From JBMCWH01 sp048621635 (GTDB taxonomy: Bacteria > Patescibacteriota > WWE3 > JAUXAW01 > JAYEID01), in contig JBMCWH010000001.1 of NCBI GenBank assembly GCA_048621635.1, positions 6,757 through 70,756 on the forward strand: a stretch of 64,000 bases of DNA, in the 5' to 3' direction. Positions 35,089 to 43,565 of this stretch are shown here, one piece after another (the stretch's first letter is position 1; every line of letters starts with the position of its first letter). A program made the position numbers and the translations under genes. Under the pieces are notes generated by a model. The model saw only the letters and a program-made list of their open reading frames with translations, was not told the origin of the DNA and ran no database searches.

Positions 35089-35150
35089 CCGCTTTCCGTT
35101 CTCCTCATTCCGCTTTCGGCTTTCCGCCAGAGCGGAAAAGCGGTTAGCCG
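35089..35150. repeat. Mosaic CGCTTTCGGCTTTCCG words between hrcA and grpE
   Basis: 88-nt spacer of TTCCGCTTTC / CGGAAAAGCGG units with a hairpin around CTTTCCGC-CAGA-GCGGAAAAG. 35111-35126 is identical to 14322-14337 inside alaS. Related GC-rich words are at 37826-37896 and 59030-59062. Confidence 0.65.
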
Positions 35151-35170
35151 AATCCCGAAGGCGGCATTAC

Positions 35171-35902
35171 CTACCATTCTTTACCAAGTTCGCGCAAAAG
35201 ACCAGAAACATACCGAACACGCGGAATAACTTTGTAATACTCCATTCTGTTGGGACCTAACACACCTACTACACCATAACCTTCTCGCAACTCAATAGGT
35301 GAAAAAACCAAACCACAAGGCTCTAAATGTGTGAGCCCCAGTTCCGCACCAACCAAAGTATGTACACCCTCACTTAACTCTGCTCGATCAAAGAGTTCCT
35401 CCAAAAGTTCTGGGTGATCCAGCAAATGTAAAGCTGTCTTAGTAACATCGATATCAAAAAATTCAGGATGATCCAACACATTTACAGCACCGGAGGAAAA
35501 AACACGCTCTTTAGCTAAAACAATAGACAATCCTTTTGTCGAATCCGCCAACGCGTTTGCTGTTTCGTACCACAAATCTGCGGCACTAAAGCGATGGGGC
35601 CATAACCGCTGCTTGAGAGAAACCTCCTCGATCACCGGCAACTCATTCTCTTCCATCAACTCATTAATGTAAAAGCGAAACCCCATGGTAGTAGGAAATC
35701 GGCCGGCAGAAGCATGGGGCTTATCCAACAAACCCTCCTCAATTAACCTTGCCATCTCATTACGAACTGTTGCGGGAGAAATATCCAAGCCACAGCGCTC
35801 TACCAATCGCTTAGAGCCAATCGGCTCCGCTTCTTCAATAAATTCCTCCACAACATCGCAAAGCAATCGCTTTTGCCGCTCAGTAAGATCAGAAATAGCC
35901 AT
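35171..35902 (-). CDS. hrcA: Heat-inducible transcription repressor HrcA
   Basis: 243 aa, against about 340 in Bacillus. N-terminal winged helix (LTERQKRLLCDVVEEFIEEAEPIGSKRLVERCGLDISPATVRNEMARLIEEGLLDKPHASAGRFPTTMGFRFYIN) is full and typical. The GAF-like and dimerisation parts are shorter, but the end (VVGVLGPNRMEYYKVIPRVRYVSGLLREL) is the family C-terminus, so it is a compact form, not a truncated one. A CIRCE-like operator overlaps its promoter, implying autoregulation of hrcA-grpE-dnaK. Confidence 0.92.
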   Translation of the reverse strand: MAISDLTERQKRLLCDVVEEFIEEAEPIGSKRLVERCGLDISPATVRNEMARLIEEGLLDKPHASAGRFPTTMGFRFYINELMEENELPVIEEVSLKQRLWPHRFSAADLWYETANALADSTKGLSIVLAKERVFSSGAVNVLDHPEFFDIDVTKTALHLLDHPELLEELFDRAELSEGVHTLVGAELGLTHLEPCGLVFSPIELREGYGVVGVLGPNRMEYYKVIPRVRYVSGLLRELGKEW

Positions 35903-35922
35903 AGAAAGTTACTTCAAAAACA

Positions 35923-35991
35923 AATTACAAACTTCAAATAACAAACTACTGTTTGGAACTTGCTATTTGGTGCTTGTAGTTTGTTATTTCC
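35923..35991. repeat. Mosaic CAAATTACAAACTTC words upstream of hrcA
   Basis: Units such as AACAAATTACAAACTTCAAATAACAAACTAC followed by inverted GTAGTTTGTTATTT, giving a hairpin in the hrcA 5' UTR. 35952-35962 matches 40810-40820 inside recJ. Confidence 0.55.
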
Positions 35992-35994
35992 CCA

Positions 35995-36032
35995 CTAGCA
36001 ATATTGTAACGTGAGTGATAAACCAATGTCAA
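35995..36032 (-). promoter_or_regulatory. hrcA promoter with overlapping CIRCE-like operator
   Basis: Minus strand: -35 TTGACA (36027-36032), 18-nt spacer, -10 TACAAT (36003-36008). Overlapping is TTATCACTC-N9-TATTGCTAG (35995-36021), which matches the CIRCE consensus TTAGCACTC-N9-GAGTGCTAA at 8 of 9 and 6 of 9 positions. Position over the -10 and spacer is what a HrcA operator needs. Confidence 0.7.
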
Positions 36033-36084
36033 GGAGTAGGTGATCGGAGCCGTCCCCACAGCAAATAATCATAACATTGATCAA

Positions 36085-37755
36085 CTATTTTCCCGATTCT
36101 TTCCTCCTAAATTGGGCGAGGATTAATCGAGTAAGCTGCCTACATTCACGGACATTAAAAATGTAAGTAAAGCACAAATAAACGACCAACCCGGAAAAAG
36201 CCGCCGTACCTGTAAGTAAAAATAGGCCAATTACACGTGTAGTATCAAAAACTAGTTTATCCAAAAGCTTCATAGGAATATACAAGAAAACACCGGAAAA
36301 GAAAGCTGACCAACCAATTTTTGTCAGGGGCGCAAGTAATTCGACACGATCAAATTTCCCAATTTTCCTCTCTAAAAAAATAAATTGAACCACAGTTTGA
36401 ACAGCGCTAGCAAAAGAAAGAGCTAGAGGTATCGCCCACACTCCCCAACCAATAACGCGCGTAAACAAAGCAGCTAAAGAAATTCCCAAAGCAGAAAAAA
36501 ATAAAGTAATCTTAACCGGAGTTTTTGCCTCCTCTAAAGCATAGAAAGCACGATTTAAAAGATAAAGAACCGCCTGAAAAACCACCTCTAAGGAAAAAAA
36601 AGCTACAGCGTAGCCAGTAAGAATAGTTGCCTTCCAAGAAAATCTTTTTGCACCAAAGGCTAAACGCACAGCAGGTATTCTCAAAACCAGCAAAATAACT
36701 GCAGCAGGAGCAGCTAGAAATAAAGTTTGCTGTAAGGAAGATTTAAACACGTCCCGAAACTCATTTGCTTCTTTTGCAGAAGTATGACGGGAAAGAACAG
36801 GAAGAGCAGCTTCTGAAATACTCATTCCAAAAAGTGCTACAGGTAAAAGCTTTAAGTGTCGCGCAAATGTCAACACAGCTACGTTAGAAACACTATCAAT
36901 AGTAGGAACCAAAGAAGCTAAACTAATCTGAATTATACTACTCATTTTTCCTCCTAGAAGAGCTATTGCCCTTGGTACCATGAGCTTAAAAACTCTTCTT
37001 ACTTCGAGATGGAAAAGCTTCTTTCCCACACTTTGCCACGAAAAGCCAAGAGAGTAAGCTAGCGGTAGCTGGACAACAAAGTGAAGAAAAGATCCAAAAA
37101 CCATACCCCAGGCTGGCCCCCAAACACCAAAACGAGGGGCGAGAGCAACAATACCTAAGATAACGCCAAAGTTATAGAAAACTGAAGCTAAAGCAGGAAG
37201 CAAAAAACGCTGAAAAGAATGCAAAATCCCAGTCAGAAAATAACTAAGAACAAAGAAAAACTGCGCACCTGTCATTACCCGAACAAGACCGCTCATCAAC
37301 TGTATTTCCTCCTTGGAAAAACCAGGGGCAACCAACCGCGAAATAGGTTCAGAAAAGAAAAGAAGGACAAAACCTAATACAGAAAAGCACAAAAGAGCCA
37401 GATTCAAAACTGTCCCTGCCACAACCCATCCTTCCTTCTGCCGGGCATCATCAGATTGACCCCTCTCGACTGATTCTCCCGACCCGCCCAAATAACTTGT
37501 AAAAACAGGAATGAAAGAGGCGGAAAAAACAGCGGAGCCTAAGATATAAAATATTGTATCCGGAATTTCAACAGCTGCCCAGAAAACCCCCAGATCCGGC
37601 TGTGCACCAAAAAAGCTTGCCAAAAGTCGATCGCGGACCAACCCCAAAGCCTTGGAAGCAAGAACAGTAACCATTATAAACGCAGCAGCTCGGTGAATCT
37701 TCGGCTGTCTTTGCGTTAAAATTTTCCTTCCTTGCGTCCAAACTTTTTCAAACAC
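36085..37755 (-). CDS. murJ: Lipid II flippase MurJ
   Basis: 556-aa MOP-superfamily membrane protein with about 14 hydrophobic segments. N-terminal block MVTVLASKALGLVRDRLLASFFGAQPDLGVFWAAVEIPDTIFYILGSAVFSASFIPVF is the MurJ/MviN signature. It moves lipid II across the membrane for peptidoglycan synthesis, in line with mltG elsewhere in the window. Starts with GTG; TAAAAT lies 5 nt before it, so the mRNA may be leaderless. The gene is divergent from rpsT. Confidence 0.93.
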   Translation of the reverse strand: MFEKVWTQGRKILTQRQPKIHRAAAFIMVTVLASKALGLVRDRLLASFFGAQPDLGVFWAAVEIPDTIFYILGSAVFSASFIPVFTSYLGGSGESVERGQSDDARQKEGWVVAGTVLNLALLCFSVLGFVLLFFSEPISRLVAPGFSKEEIQLMSGLVRVMTGAQFFFVLSYFLTGILHSFQRFLLPALASVFYNFGVILGIVALAPRFGVWGPAWGMVFGSFLHFVVQLPLAYSLGFSWQSVGKKLFHLEVRRVFKLMVPRAIALLGGKMSSIIQISLASLVPTIDSVSNVAVLTFARHLKLLPVALFGMSISEAALPVLSRHTSAKEANEFRDVFKSSLQQTLFLAAPAAVILLVLRIPAVRLAFGAKRFSWKATILTGYAVAFFSLEVVFQAVLYLLNRAFYALEEAKTPVKITLFFSALGISLAALFTRVIGWGVWAIPLALSFASAVQTVVQFIFLERKIGKFDRVELLAPLTKIGWSAFFSGVFLYIPMKLLDKLVFDTTRVIGLFLLTGTAAFSGLVVYLCFTYIFNVRECRQLTRLILAQFRRKESGK

Positions 37756-37779
37756 AGTAGATTTTATGCTAACATCCTA

Positions 37780-37809
37780 TTGCGATAACTAGCAAGCAGA
37801 TGGTACAAT
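37780..37809 (+). promoter_or_regulatory. Promoter for rpsT-pilN-pilO
   Basis: -35 TTGCGA (37780-37785), 18-nt spacer, -10 TACAAT (37804-37809). The leader of about 90 nt holds GC-rich word units including CCGCTTTCC and an inverted GGCCGAAAGCGG. Confidence 0.5.
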
Positions 37810-37905
37810 CGGCTCACAGCGTCCCGTTCACCGCCGACCGCTTTCCGTAAATCATTTACAAATCTCTAGCGGGAGGCCGAAAGCGGAACGCCGTAGGCTG
37901 CAAAT

Positions 37906-38172
37906 ATGGCAAATTTATCTTCCAGCAAAAAACGAATACGCCAAACAAAGCGGAAAACAGAAATAAATAACCACTGGCGAAGTAAGATTGAAAGTCTGGC
38001 TAAAAAATTACGGCAATTGGAGAGTGGTCGAAACATTGACGAAACGCAAGAAGAATTGGAAAAACAAACGCAAGTAGTACTGGACAAGGCAGCTCAAAAA
38101 GGTGTAATCCATAAAAACAAAGCAGCAAGATTGAAGTCCCGATGGAGCAAAAGACTGAAAAAATTAGAGTAA
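37906..38172 (+). CDS. rpsT: Small ribosomal subunit protein bS20
   Basis: 88 aa, basic and helical: MANLSSSKKRIRQTKRKTEINNHWRSKIESLAKKL, QTQVVLDKAAQKGVIHKNKAARLKSRWSKRL, matching S20. It binds 16S rRNA. It is the first gene of a run with pilN and pilO (18 nt to pilN). Its 5' spacer has repeat words. Confidence 0.95.
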   Translation: MANLSSSKKRIRQTKRKTEINNHWRSKIESLAKKLRQLESGRNIDETQEELEKQTQVVLDKAAQKGVIHKNKAARLKSRWSKRLKKLE

Positions 38173-38190
38173 GTTTAAATTGTCTGCCCT

Positions 38191-38745
38191 ATGGCTATAA
38201 ACCTTCTCCCCCAAAAAGAATTTTCAGAAAAACCTTTCTGGCAACAGGCTTTAAAATGGACAACTACGGGAGGAAGAGTAATAATAATCGGTACGGAAAT
38301 AATTGTTTTAGGAGTTTTCTTCTCCCGATTCTTCCTCGACAGAAGAATTACGGATCTTTCAGAAGAAATCAGAACCAAAAAAGTAATTATCAAAACTACA
38401 GGAACGCTAGAAGAAAGGTTCCGTAAAGTACAGGATAGACTGAGCGCTTTCAAAGATTTAAAAAGCAGGCAAAATCAATATTCTGCACCGCTTAATGAAT
38501 TTCCTAGCATAATCCCTCCAAAAACTGTAATCAAAGCACTGGAAATCAAAAGCAACAACTTAAAACTAACTGTAGAAACGGGCAGTAGCGGATATTTCAC
38601 CAAATTACTAACGCAAATCCTTAACTGGGAAGATGTTCAAACTGTCGCGCTAAAAAGTGCCAATCTAGGAAAAGAAGGAGAAATCGAGATATTTTTAGAC
38701 GTAGAGATCAACCCTGAATCATATGCTCACAAATCTAAAAAATAA
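38191..38745 (+). CDS. pilN: PilN-like pilus assembly membrane protein
   Basis: 184 aa with the PilN layout: a short cytoplasmic N-terminus beginning AINLLPQKEF (the INLLP motif that binds PilM), one membrane segment (about 27-50, TTGGRVIIIGTEIIVLGVFFSRFF), a coiled-coil (DLSEEIRTKKVIIKTTGTLEERFRKVQDRLSAF), and a ferredoxin-like periplasmic domain (VIKALEIKSNNLKLTVETGSSGYFTKLLTQILNWEDVQTVAL). Its partner PilM is at 11.9-13.1 kb, so the usual pilMNO operon is split. Confidence 0.8.
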   Translation: MAINLLPQKEFSEKPFWQQALKWTTTGGRVIIIGTEIIVLGVFFSRFFLDRRITDLSEEIRTKKVIIKTTGTLEERFRKVQDRLSAFKDLKSRQNQYSAPLNEFPSIIPPKTVIKALEIKSNNLKLTVETGSSGYFTKLLTQILNWEDVQTVALKSANLGKEGEIEIFLDVEINPESYAHKSKK

Positions 38746-38757
38746 AAGGAAAACCTA

Positions 38758-39354
38758 ATGGCTGAAAAAAGATTTAAATGGAAATATATAAAACCGCCTG
38801 TCATTACACCCACCAAGACTAAGGTCTACACCATGGCAGGTCTCAGTCTATTAGCGCTCATAATCTTCGGTGCTTTTGCTATCCGCCCAGCACTAGCAAC
38901 GGTTGTAGAACTAAAGAAGAAAGTAATAGAACAAAAAGAAGCAAGTTTAAAACTAGAACAAAAAATAAAGGACTTATCTAGAGCTCAAATACTTCTTAGT
39001 AAACATGAAAATGATATCCAATTACTAGAAAAGGCTTTACCGCACAAAAAAAATAGTGCACAAATACTAGAAACTATATACGCTCTAGCAAAACGAAATA
39101 ATTTGCGCCCGAATAGATTATCCTTTGCCAAAGAAAATCAGATAAAAATAAAGCTACCAAACGATGTAATAACTATCCATTCTGTTCCTATTCTTCTACA
39201 AGTAGAAGGCGTCTTTCCTGACTTTAACTCTTTCTTACAAGACCTAGAAAACTCTTCTCGACTTATAGACATAGATGAGATAAGAATCAATAAAACTCGC
39301 TATGGAACCGAGCTTTACCGTATAAACTTAAGAAGTTATTTTGCCTATGATTAA
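38758..39354 (+). CDS. pilO: PilO-like pilus assembly membrane protein
   Basis: 198 aa: one membrane segment (about 24-46, MAGLSLLALIIFGAFAIRPALA), a long coiled-coil (VVELKKKVIEQKEASLKLEQKIKDLSRAQILLSKHENDIQLLEKALP), and a C-terminal ferredoxin-like domain (ILETIYALAKRNNLRPNRLSF...VPILLQVEGVFPDFNSFLQDLENSSRLIDIDEIRI), which is the PilO pattern. It lies 12 nt after pilN and overlaps the next gene by 8 nt. Confidence 0.8.
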   Translation: MAEKRFKWKYIKPPVITPTKTKVYTMAGLSLLALIIFGAFAIRPALATVVELKKKVIEQKEASLKLEQKIKDLSRAQILLSKHENDIQLLEKALPHKKNSAQILETIYALAKRNNLRPNRLSFAKENQIKIKLPNDVITIHSVPILLQVEGVFPDFNSFLQDLENSSRLIDIDEIRINKTRYGTELYRINLRSYFAYD

Positions 39355-39544
39355 AATAACCAAAAACGCCATAATTTTGCTCGTTGTCTCTTTATTCACA
39401 GTAACTTCCTGGATTGGCTTTGAGCTGTACCGCATCTGGAAAGCGCCAGCAAGTATAAAGGTTACTGAAGAAGAATTAGAAACATTTGAACCTAAACTAG
39501 ACAATGAGGCATTTACTACTCTTCGTGAAGTCGGAAATCCTTAA
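39347..39544 (+). CDS. Small single-pass membrane protein after pilO
   Basis: 65 aa from ATG 39347, which overlaps the pilO stop by 8 nt. One membrane segment (about 6-28, KNAIILLVVSLFTVTSWIGFELYRIW) and a short acidic outer part (TEEELETFEPKLDNEAFTTLREVG). I do not recognise a family. Position and topology suggest a pilus-associated subunit, possibly in the place of PilP, but no sequence evidence shows that. Its 3' end overlaps the 3' end of recJ by 29 nt on the other strand. Confidence 0.65.
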   Translation: MIKITKNAIILLVVSLFTVTSWIGFELYRIWKAPASIKVTEEELETFEPKLDNEAFTTLREVGNP

Positions 39545-41231
39545 TCTGAAGTTGAAGAGTTCTGTTCCCATTCCAAACATTCTCAGATAAATTAAAAAGC
39601 GCATCGATCCGACTACCTAACCGCAACCCCTCAGAATCAGAACCTAACCCGAACCCGATAGCAGGAAAAGTCTTCCCGCCCAAAGCAGTATCACCTGTAT
39701 CCTGAAGTCGTAACTTAAGATGCTTTTTATCCTTGCCAACAACAGTGACATCCACTACACCCAATTGATCACTCCAAAAAACGGGACGAGGATTTGCTCT
39801 TCCAAAAGGTTCAAATTTTTTTACTTCTTCCCATAAATCCCAACAAACTAGGGAAAGTGGTAAATCTAAATCCGCAGCTTTTTCAGCGCAAAGAAGCTCA
39901 GGAGTAACCTGCTCTTTCACTAAAGAATAAAAAGCAGCCTGAAACTCGGGCAGTTTCTCTGTCTCCAAAGTGAATCCGGCAGCCATAGGGTGACCTCCAA
40001 CATCCACCAAATAATTAGCCAATTCCCGTAAGGCAGCTATGACATCAAAACCTTTAACAGAACGCGCAGATCCTTTAGAAACTTGCCCCCCCTCAGAAAT
40101 AGCAAGAACAGGTCGGTGGTACTTTTCAACCAACTTCCCAGCCAAGAGACCTATCACACCTTCGTGGTAAGCGGGATCCACAGTGACAATAGCAAGCTGC
40201 TCTTTATCCACAGACATCTTAGCAGTAGCTAACATTTTCTCCGTTGTTTCCTGTCTTTCCCGATTAATCCTATCCAACTCTTGAGCAAGGCTATTTGCTT
40301 GCTTTTCATCTTCAGTACAAAGCAGTCGCAAAGACTTGATCGCCTCATCTAACCGCCCAGCAGCATTAAGTCGGGGTGCTAAGACCCACCCTATCTCGTA
40401 AAGACCAATCCTTCTCTCATCGACACCGGCAATTTTTGCCAAACTTTGTAAACCTAAACGGCGAGGAGATTCATTTAATTTATCCAAACCGAATTTAACC
40501 AAAGAGCGGTTGGTTCCTAACAAAGGTTCAATATCGGCAATAGCTGCTAGAGAAACCAAATCCAAAAATTGGTCAGATTTTTCTCCTAGTAAACTCCGCG
40601 CCAAAAACCAAGCTATTCCTGCCCCACAAGTTTCATCTGTCCACAAAATATCCCGCAAATCATATTCAAAACCAAAAGTTTCTTCAAATTGGCTGTCTCT
40701 TTGGTGATGATCTGTAACTAATACATCAAAACCCTTTTCCCCAGCCAACTCCAAAGGCCTGTGTGCTGTCACCCCGCAATCAACGGTCACAATCAAAGGT
40801 TTTTCTTTATTTGGAACTTGAAATTTGTAATTTGTAATTTCGCGCAGGGAATCCTCCGAGAAACCGTAACCGTGGTCGAAGCGATTAGGTATAAACGGCA
40901 AACATTTTTTATAACCTAGTTCCCGATAGATAGCTTCCCACAAAATTGCTGTTGCACAAAGACCATCTACATCATAATCACCGTGAATCACAATAGGCCT
41001 ATTTTCTGAAATAGCCTTTTCTATCTTTTCTTTTGCCAAGGACAAAAATTCAGCATTTAAATCCACTGAATTAGGATCTAAATCAAGGGGATGAGAGGGG
41101 GAAAAAAAATCTTCCACCACAGAACTTTTTTCTAACCCACGGACCCGCAGTAAAGCTTGTACAACCTCTTCAATAGAGGAAGGTTTAACATCTTCACTTT
41201 TTATCTTCACTTGCACATCAGACCCAAACAC
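39516..41231 (-). CDS. recJ: Single-stranded-DNA exonuclease RecJ
   Basis: 5'-3' ssDNA exonuclease for recombination and repair. 571 aa from GTG 41231; upstream codons are unlike RecJ and a TATTAT box sits 7 nt before the GTG. DHH motifs: VIHGDYDVDGLCATAIL, TVDCGVTA, LVTDHHQRD, AIADIEPLLGTNRSLVK; DHHA1 with YHEGVIGLLAGKLVEKYHRPVLAIS, KGSARSVKGFDV and VGGHPMAAGFTLE; and a C-terminal OB domain (FGRANPRPVFWSDQLGVVDVTVVGKDKKHLKLRLQD). The segment EITNYKFQVPNKEK is coded by repeat-like DNA (40810-40842). Confidence 0.95.
   Translation of the reverse strand: MFGSDVQVKIKSEDVKPSSIEEVVQALLRVRGLEKSSVVEDFFSPSHPLDLDPNSVDLNAEFLSLAKEKIEKAISENRPIVIHGDYDVDGLCATAILWEAIYRELGYKKCLPFIPNRFDHGYGFSEDSLREITNYKFQVPNKEKPLIVTVDCGVTAHRPLELAGEKGFDVLVTDHHQRDSQFEETFGFEYDLRDILWTDETCGAGIAWFLARSLLGEKSDQFLDLVSLAAIADIEPLLGTNRSLVKFGLDKLNESPRRLGLQSLAKIAGVDERRIGLYEIGWVLAPRLNAAGRLDEAIKSLRLLCTEDEKQANSLAQELDRINRERQETTEKMLATAKMSVDKEQLAIVTVDPAYHEGVIGLLAGKLVEKYHRPVLAISEGGQVSKGSARSVKGFDVIAALRELANYLVDVGGHPMAAGFTLETEKLPEFQAAFYSLVKEQVTPELLCAEKAADLDLPLSLVCWDLWEEVKKFEPFGRANPRPVFWSDQLGVVDVTVVGKDKKHLKLRLQDTGDTALGGKTFPAIGFGLGSDSEGLRLGSRIDALFNLSENVWNGNRTLQLQIKDFRLHEE
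40810..40842 (-). repeat. Mosaic word sequence inside recJ
   Basis: TTTGGAACTTGAAATTTGTAATTTG-type units in frame within recJ, sharing 11 nt with 35952-35962. It codes for about 11 residues between the RFDHGYGFSE and IVTVDCGV motifs. Confidence 0.5.
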
Positions 41232-41238
41232 AGTAAAT

Positions 41239-41244
41239 ATAATA
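41239..41244 (-). promoter_or_regulatory. -10 box for recJ, probable leaderless promoter
   Basis: TATTAT on the minus strand, 7 nt from the recJ GTG start. The neighbouring DNA to 41290 has ACAAATACCAAACAAC words of the repeat family. Confidence 0.45.
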
Positions 41245-41347
41245 ACACGAGAAAATTCCCAAATTACAAATACCAAACAACAAATAAACAAAGAATTAGA
41301 AACGCAACTCTAGCTTAGTTTTTCCGGGCAAATAATTTATTACGCAT

Positions 41348-42226
41348 TCAGCTAAGATTACGGTACCACACCGTAAGAAGAGGAGTAGCTACAAAGGTAG
41401 AGGAATAGGTTCCCAAAATTGTCCCAATAAAAAGGGCCACAGAAAACCAGTGAATTGTTTGTCCTCCAAGAAGAACAAGACACAAAAGCATAAACATAAT
41501 AGTAAAAGAATCACCCAAAGCTCTAACAATAGTATCATTCATCGCTCTGTTTACGATCTCATCATACTGCAATGGACTAACGTTTCCTCTATGACCTTCC
41601 GCTTCTTTTCTTACCGAATTAAACACAACCACGGTATCGTGAACCGAAAGAGACAAAGTGGTAAGAACAGCAGTAACAAACAAGGTATCAACAGAAACTC
41701 CCCAAAAATATCCAAAAAAGGCAAAAGAGCCTAAAAGAATAGTGGTATCGTGCAGCATTGCTAAAACAGCACAAACTCCGTACATAAAGTCCTTAAACTG
41801 CCAAGCAGCGTAGAGCATAATTAAACTTACAGCCAAAACAATAGCAATGATCGTTTTAGTAAGAAGTTCTCGCCCTAAAGTCGGGCCCACAGTTTCAAAA
41901 CGGACAACTGCAACCTCTCCAATATTTCTCTCCAAAGATTGAACTAACATATTCTTCTCCGCGTCATCTATATTTTCTAACTTAAGCAAACAATTTTCCT
42001 CTGACTGTTGAACTGCGACCAACATATCTTTTCCATCCTCAAGACCATCCCGAATGCTAGGAACCTGACATTCAATATCCTCGGCAAACTTCAATTCCAA
42101 AAGACTCCCTCCGGTGAAATCAATACTGGGACGCAAACCCCAAGAAATCAAAGAAAGAATACTGATAAGCAGAAAGAAAACTGACACGCTAAAATATACT
42201 TTTTTGTAATTTAAAAAGTTAATCAT
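41348..42226 (-). CDS. secF: Protein translocase subunit SecF
   Basis: 292-aa RND-type membrane protein of the SecDF complex, which uses ion flow to help pull proteins out of SecYEG. TM1 (VYFSVSVFFLLISILSLISWG), the periplasmic P1-like domain, DFTGGSLLELKF near the start, then five TMs with YAAWQFKDFMYGVCAVLAMLHDTTILLGSFAFFGYFWG and VHDTVVVFNSVRKEAEG. It follows secD by 14 nt. Confidence 0.95.
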   Translation of the reverse strand: MINFLNYKKVYFSVSVFFLLISILSLISWGLRPSIDFTGGSLLELKFAEDIECQVPSIRDGLEDGKDMLVAVQQSEENCLLKLENIDDAEKNMLVQSLERNIGEVAVVRFETVGPTLGRELLTKTIIAIVLAVSLIMLYAAWQFKDFMYGVCAVLAMLHDTTILLGSFAFFGYFWGVSVDTLFVTAVLTTLSLSVHDTVVVFNSVRKEAEGHRGNVSPLQYDEIVNRAMNDTIVRALGDSFTIMFMLLCLVLLGGQTIHWFSVALFIGTILGTYSSTFVATPLLTVWYRNLS

Positions 42227-42240
42227 TGTAAATTGTTTTA

Positions 42241-43563
42241 TTACTTATAAAACAGCCTCAGCAAAACCTTCGTCATTACAACACCAGTAAACAACCCCAC
42301 TACTATACCAAGAGCCAAAGTCAAGGCAAAACCCCTAACCACTCCCGAAGTGTTTAAAAAACCCCAATTAAAAGGGTTAAACAAAAGGAAGCAGATAAGT
42401 AAATCGCAAACATTGGCATCTTTGATTGCATCTATAGCATGCATAAAACTTCTCTCCACCGCTAGATCTTTGGGTGTACCTGCTCGTGTCTCTCTCCGAA
42501 TACGTTCAAAGACTAAAATACTTGAATCCACCACCATACCCACAGAAAGAATAAACCCAGTCAAACCAGGCATAGTCAACGTAACCGGGATTAATCTATA
42601 CAACGTGATTGTAACTAAACCGTACTCTAAGAGAGTAAAACCAGACAAGACCCCCAGCTTTCCATAGTACAAAACCATAAAAAGGAAAACAAAAATTAAC
42701 CCCCAAACCCCAGCAACAACACTTTTCCGAACAGCAGCTTGCCCCAGAGAAGCCTCAACCTGCCGTTGCTCAACTGTTTGTAAAGGAACGGGAAGAGCAC
42801 CAGCATTAAGCTGAATGGAAAGCTTTTTTGCTTGCTCGACAGTGAATTGACCAGAAATAACGGCTTCCCCGTTCGCAATTTTCTCCTGGACCCGTGGGGC
42901 ACTAATCGGTTGCTCATCTAAAAATATTGCCAACGGTTCGCCTACCAGTAATTCTGTTAATTGCGCAAACTTTTCTGTCCCTTCCGCATCAAATTTAATA
43001 GCAACCTGGGGTTCGCTTGTCTGTTGACTGAAAGTAACCTGCGCTTGCTGAAGATTTTCTCCAGTCAGATCTGTCTTTTCAAAACCGAGAAGTTGTTGCT
43101 CACCGTTCTCTTCCGAATAGACAGGTTTTCTAAAATCAAGCTGAGCCGTTTCTCCAATCAAATCAAGAGCTTTTTCTGTATCCGTAACTCCTGGTAATTC
43201 AACAATTATCCGCCAATCAGAACCAGTACGTGCTGTCTGGACATTAGCCTCCGTAACCCCAAACAGATCAACTCGCCGCGAAACTACCTCCTTAGCAGCC
43301 TCCAAAGCCTCCCCTCTACGCTCCTCTTGGACACCAGACATATCCGCTTCCAACACCACATGAATTCCTCCTTGGATATCCAAACCCTTCTTCAACTGCA
43401 AATCCCTTTCAACACCAAATAAAGAAACAGGTCCTCCAATCTCAGTATCAATCTTCAAAAAACTTGTATTTAAATGAATAGGAATACGAGGTAAGTTTAA
43501 ACGAAGGCAAACAACAGTAAGAAAAATTATCCCCCACAAAAACCAGCGTGTTTTACTTTTCAT
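42241..43563 (-). CDS. secD: Protein translocase subunit SecD
   Basis: 440 aa. TM1, then the periplasmic P1 domain starting LKKGLDIQGGIHVVLEADMSG, the EAAKEVVSRRVDLFGVTEANVQTARTGSDWRIIVELPGVTDTEKALDLIG block, then EAVISGQFTVEQAKKLSIQLNAGALPVPLQTVEQRQVEASLG and five TMs with VGMVVDSSILVFERIRRE. Shorter than E. coli SecD (615 aa) because the extra part of the P1 head is reduced. It is preceded by an AbrB-like gene whose stop lies 2 nt upstream. Confidence 0.96.
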   Translation of the reverse strand: MKSKTRWFLWGIIFLTVVCLRLNLPRIPIHLNTSFLKIDTEIGGPVSLFGVERDLQLKKGLDIQGGIHVVLEADMSGVQEERRGEALEAAKEVVSRRVDLFGVTEANVQTARTGSDWRIIVELPGVTDTEKALDLIGETAQLDFRKPVYSEENGEQQLLGFEKTDLTGENLQQAQVTFSQQTSEPQVAIKFDAEGTEKFAQLTELLVGEPLAIFLDEQPISAPRVQEKIANGEAVISGQFTVEQAKKLSIQLNAGALPVPLQTVEQRQVEASLGQAAVRKSVVAGVWGLIFVFLFMVLYYGKLGVLSGFTLLEYGLVTITLYRLIPVTLTMPGLTGFILSVGMVVDSSILVFERIRRETRAGTPKDLAVERSFMHAIDAIKDANVCDLLICFLLFNPFNWGFLNTSGVVRGFALTLALGIVVGLFTGVVMTKVLLRLFYK

Positions 43564-43565
43564 CC

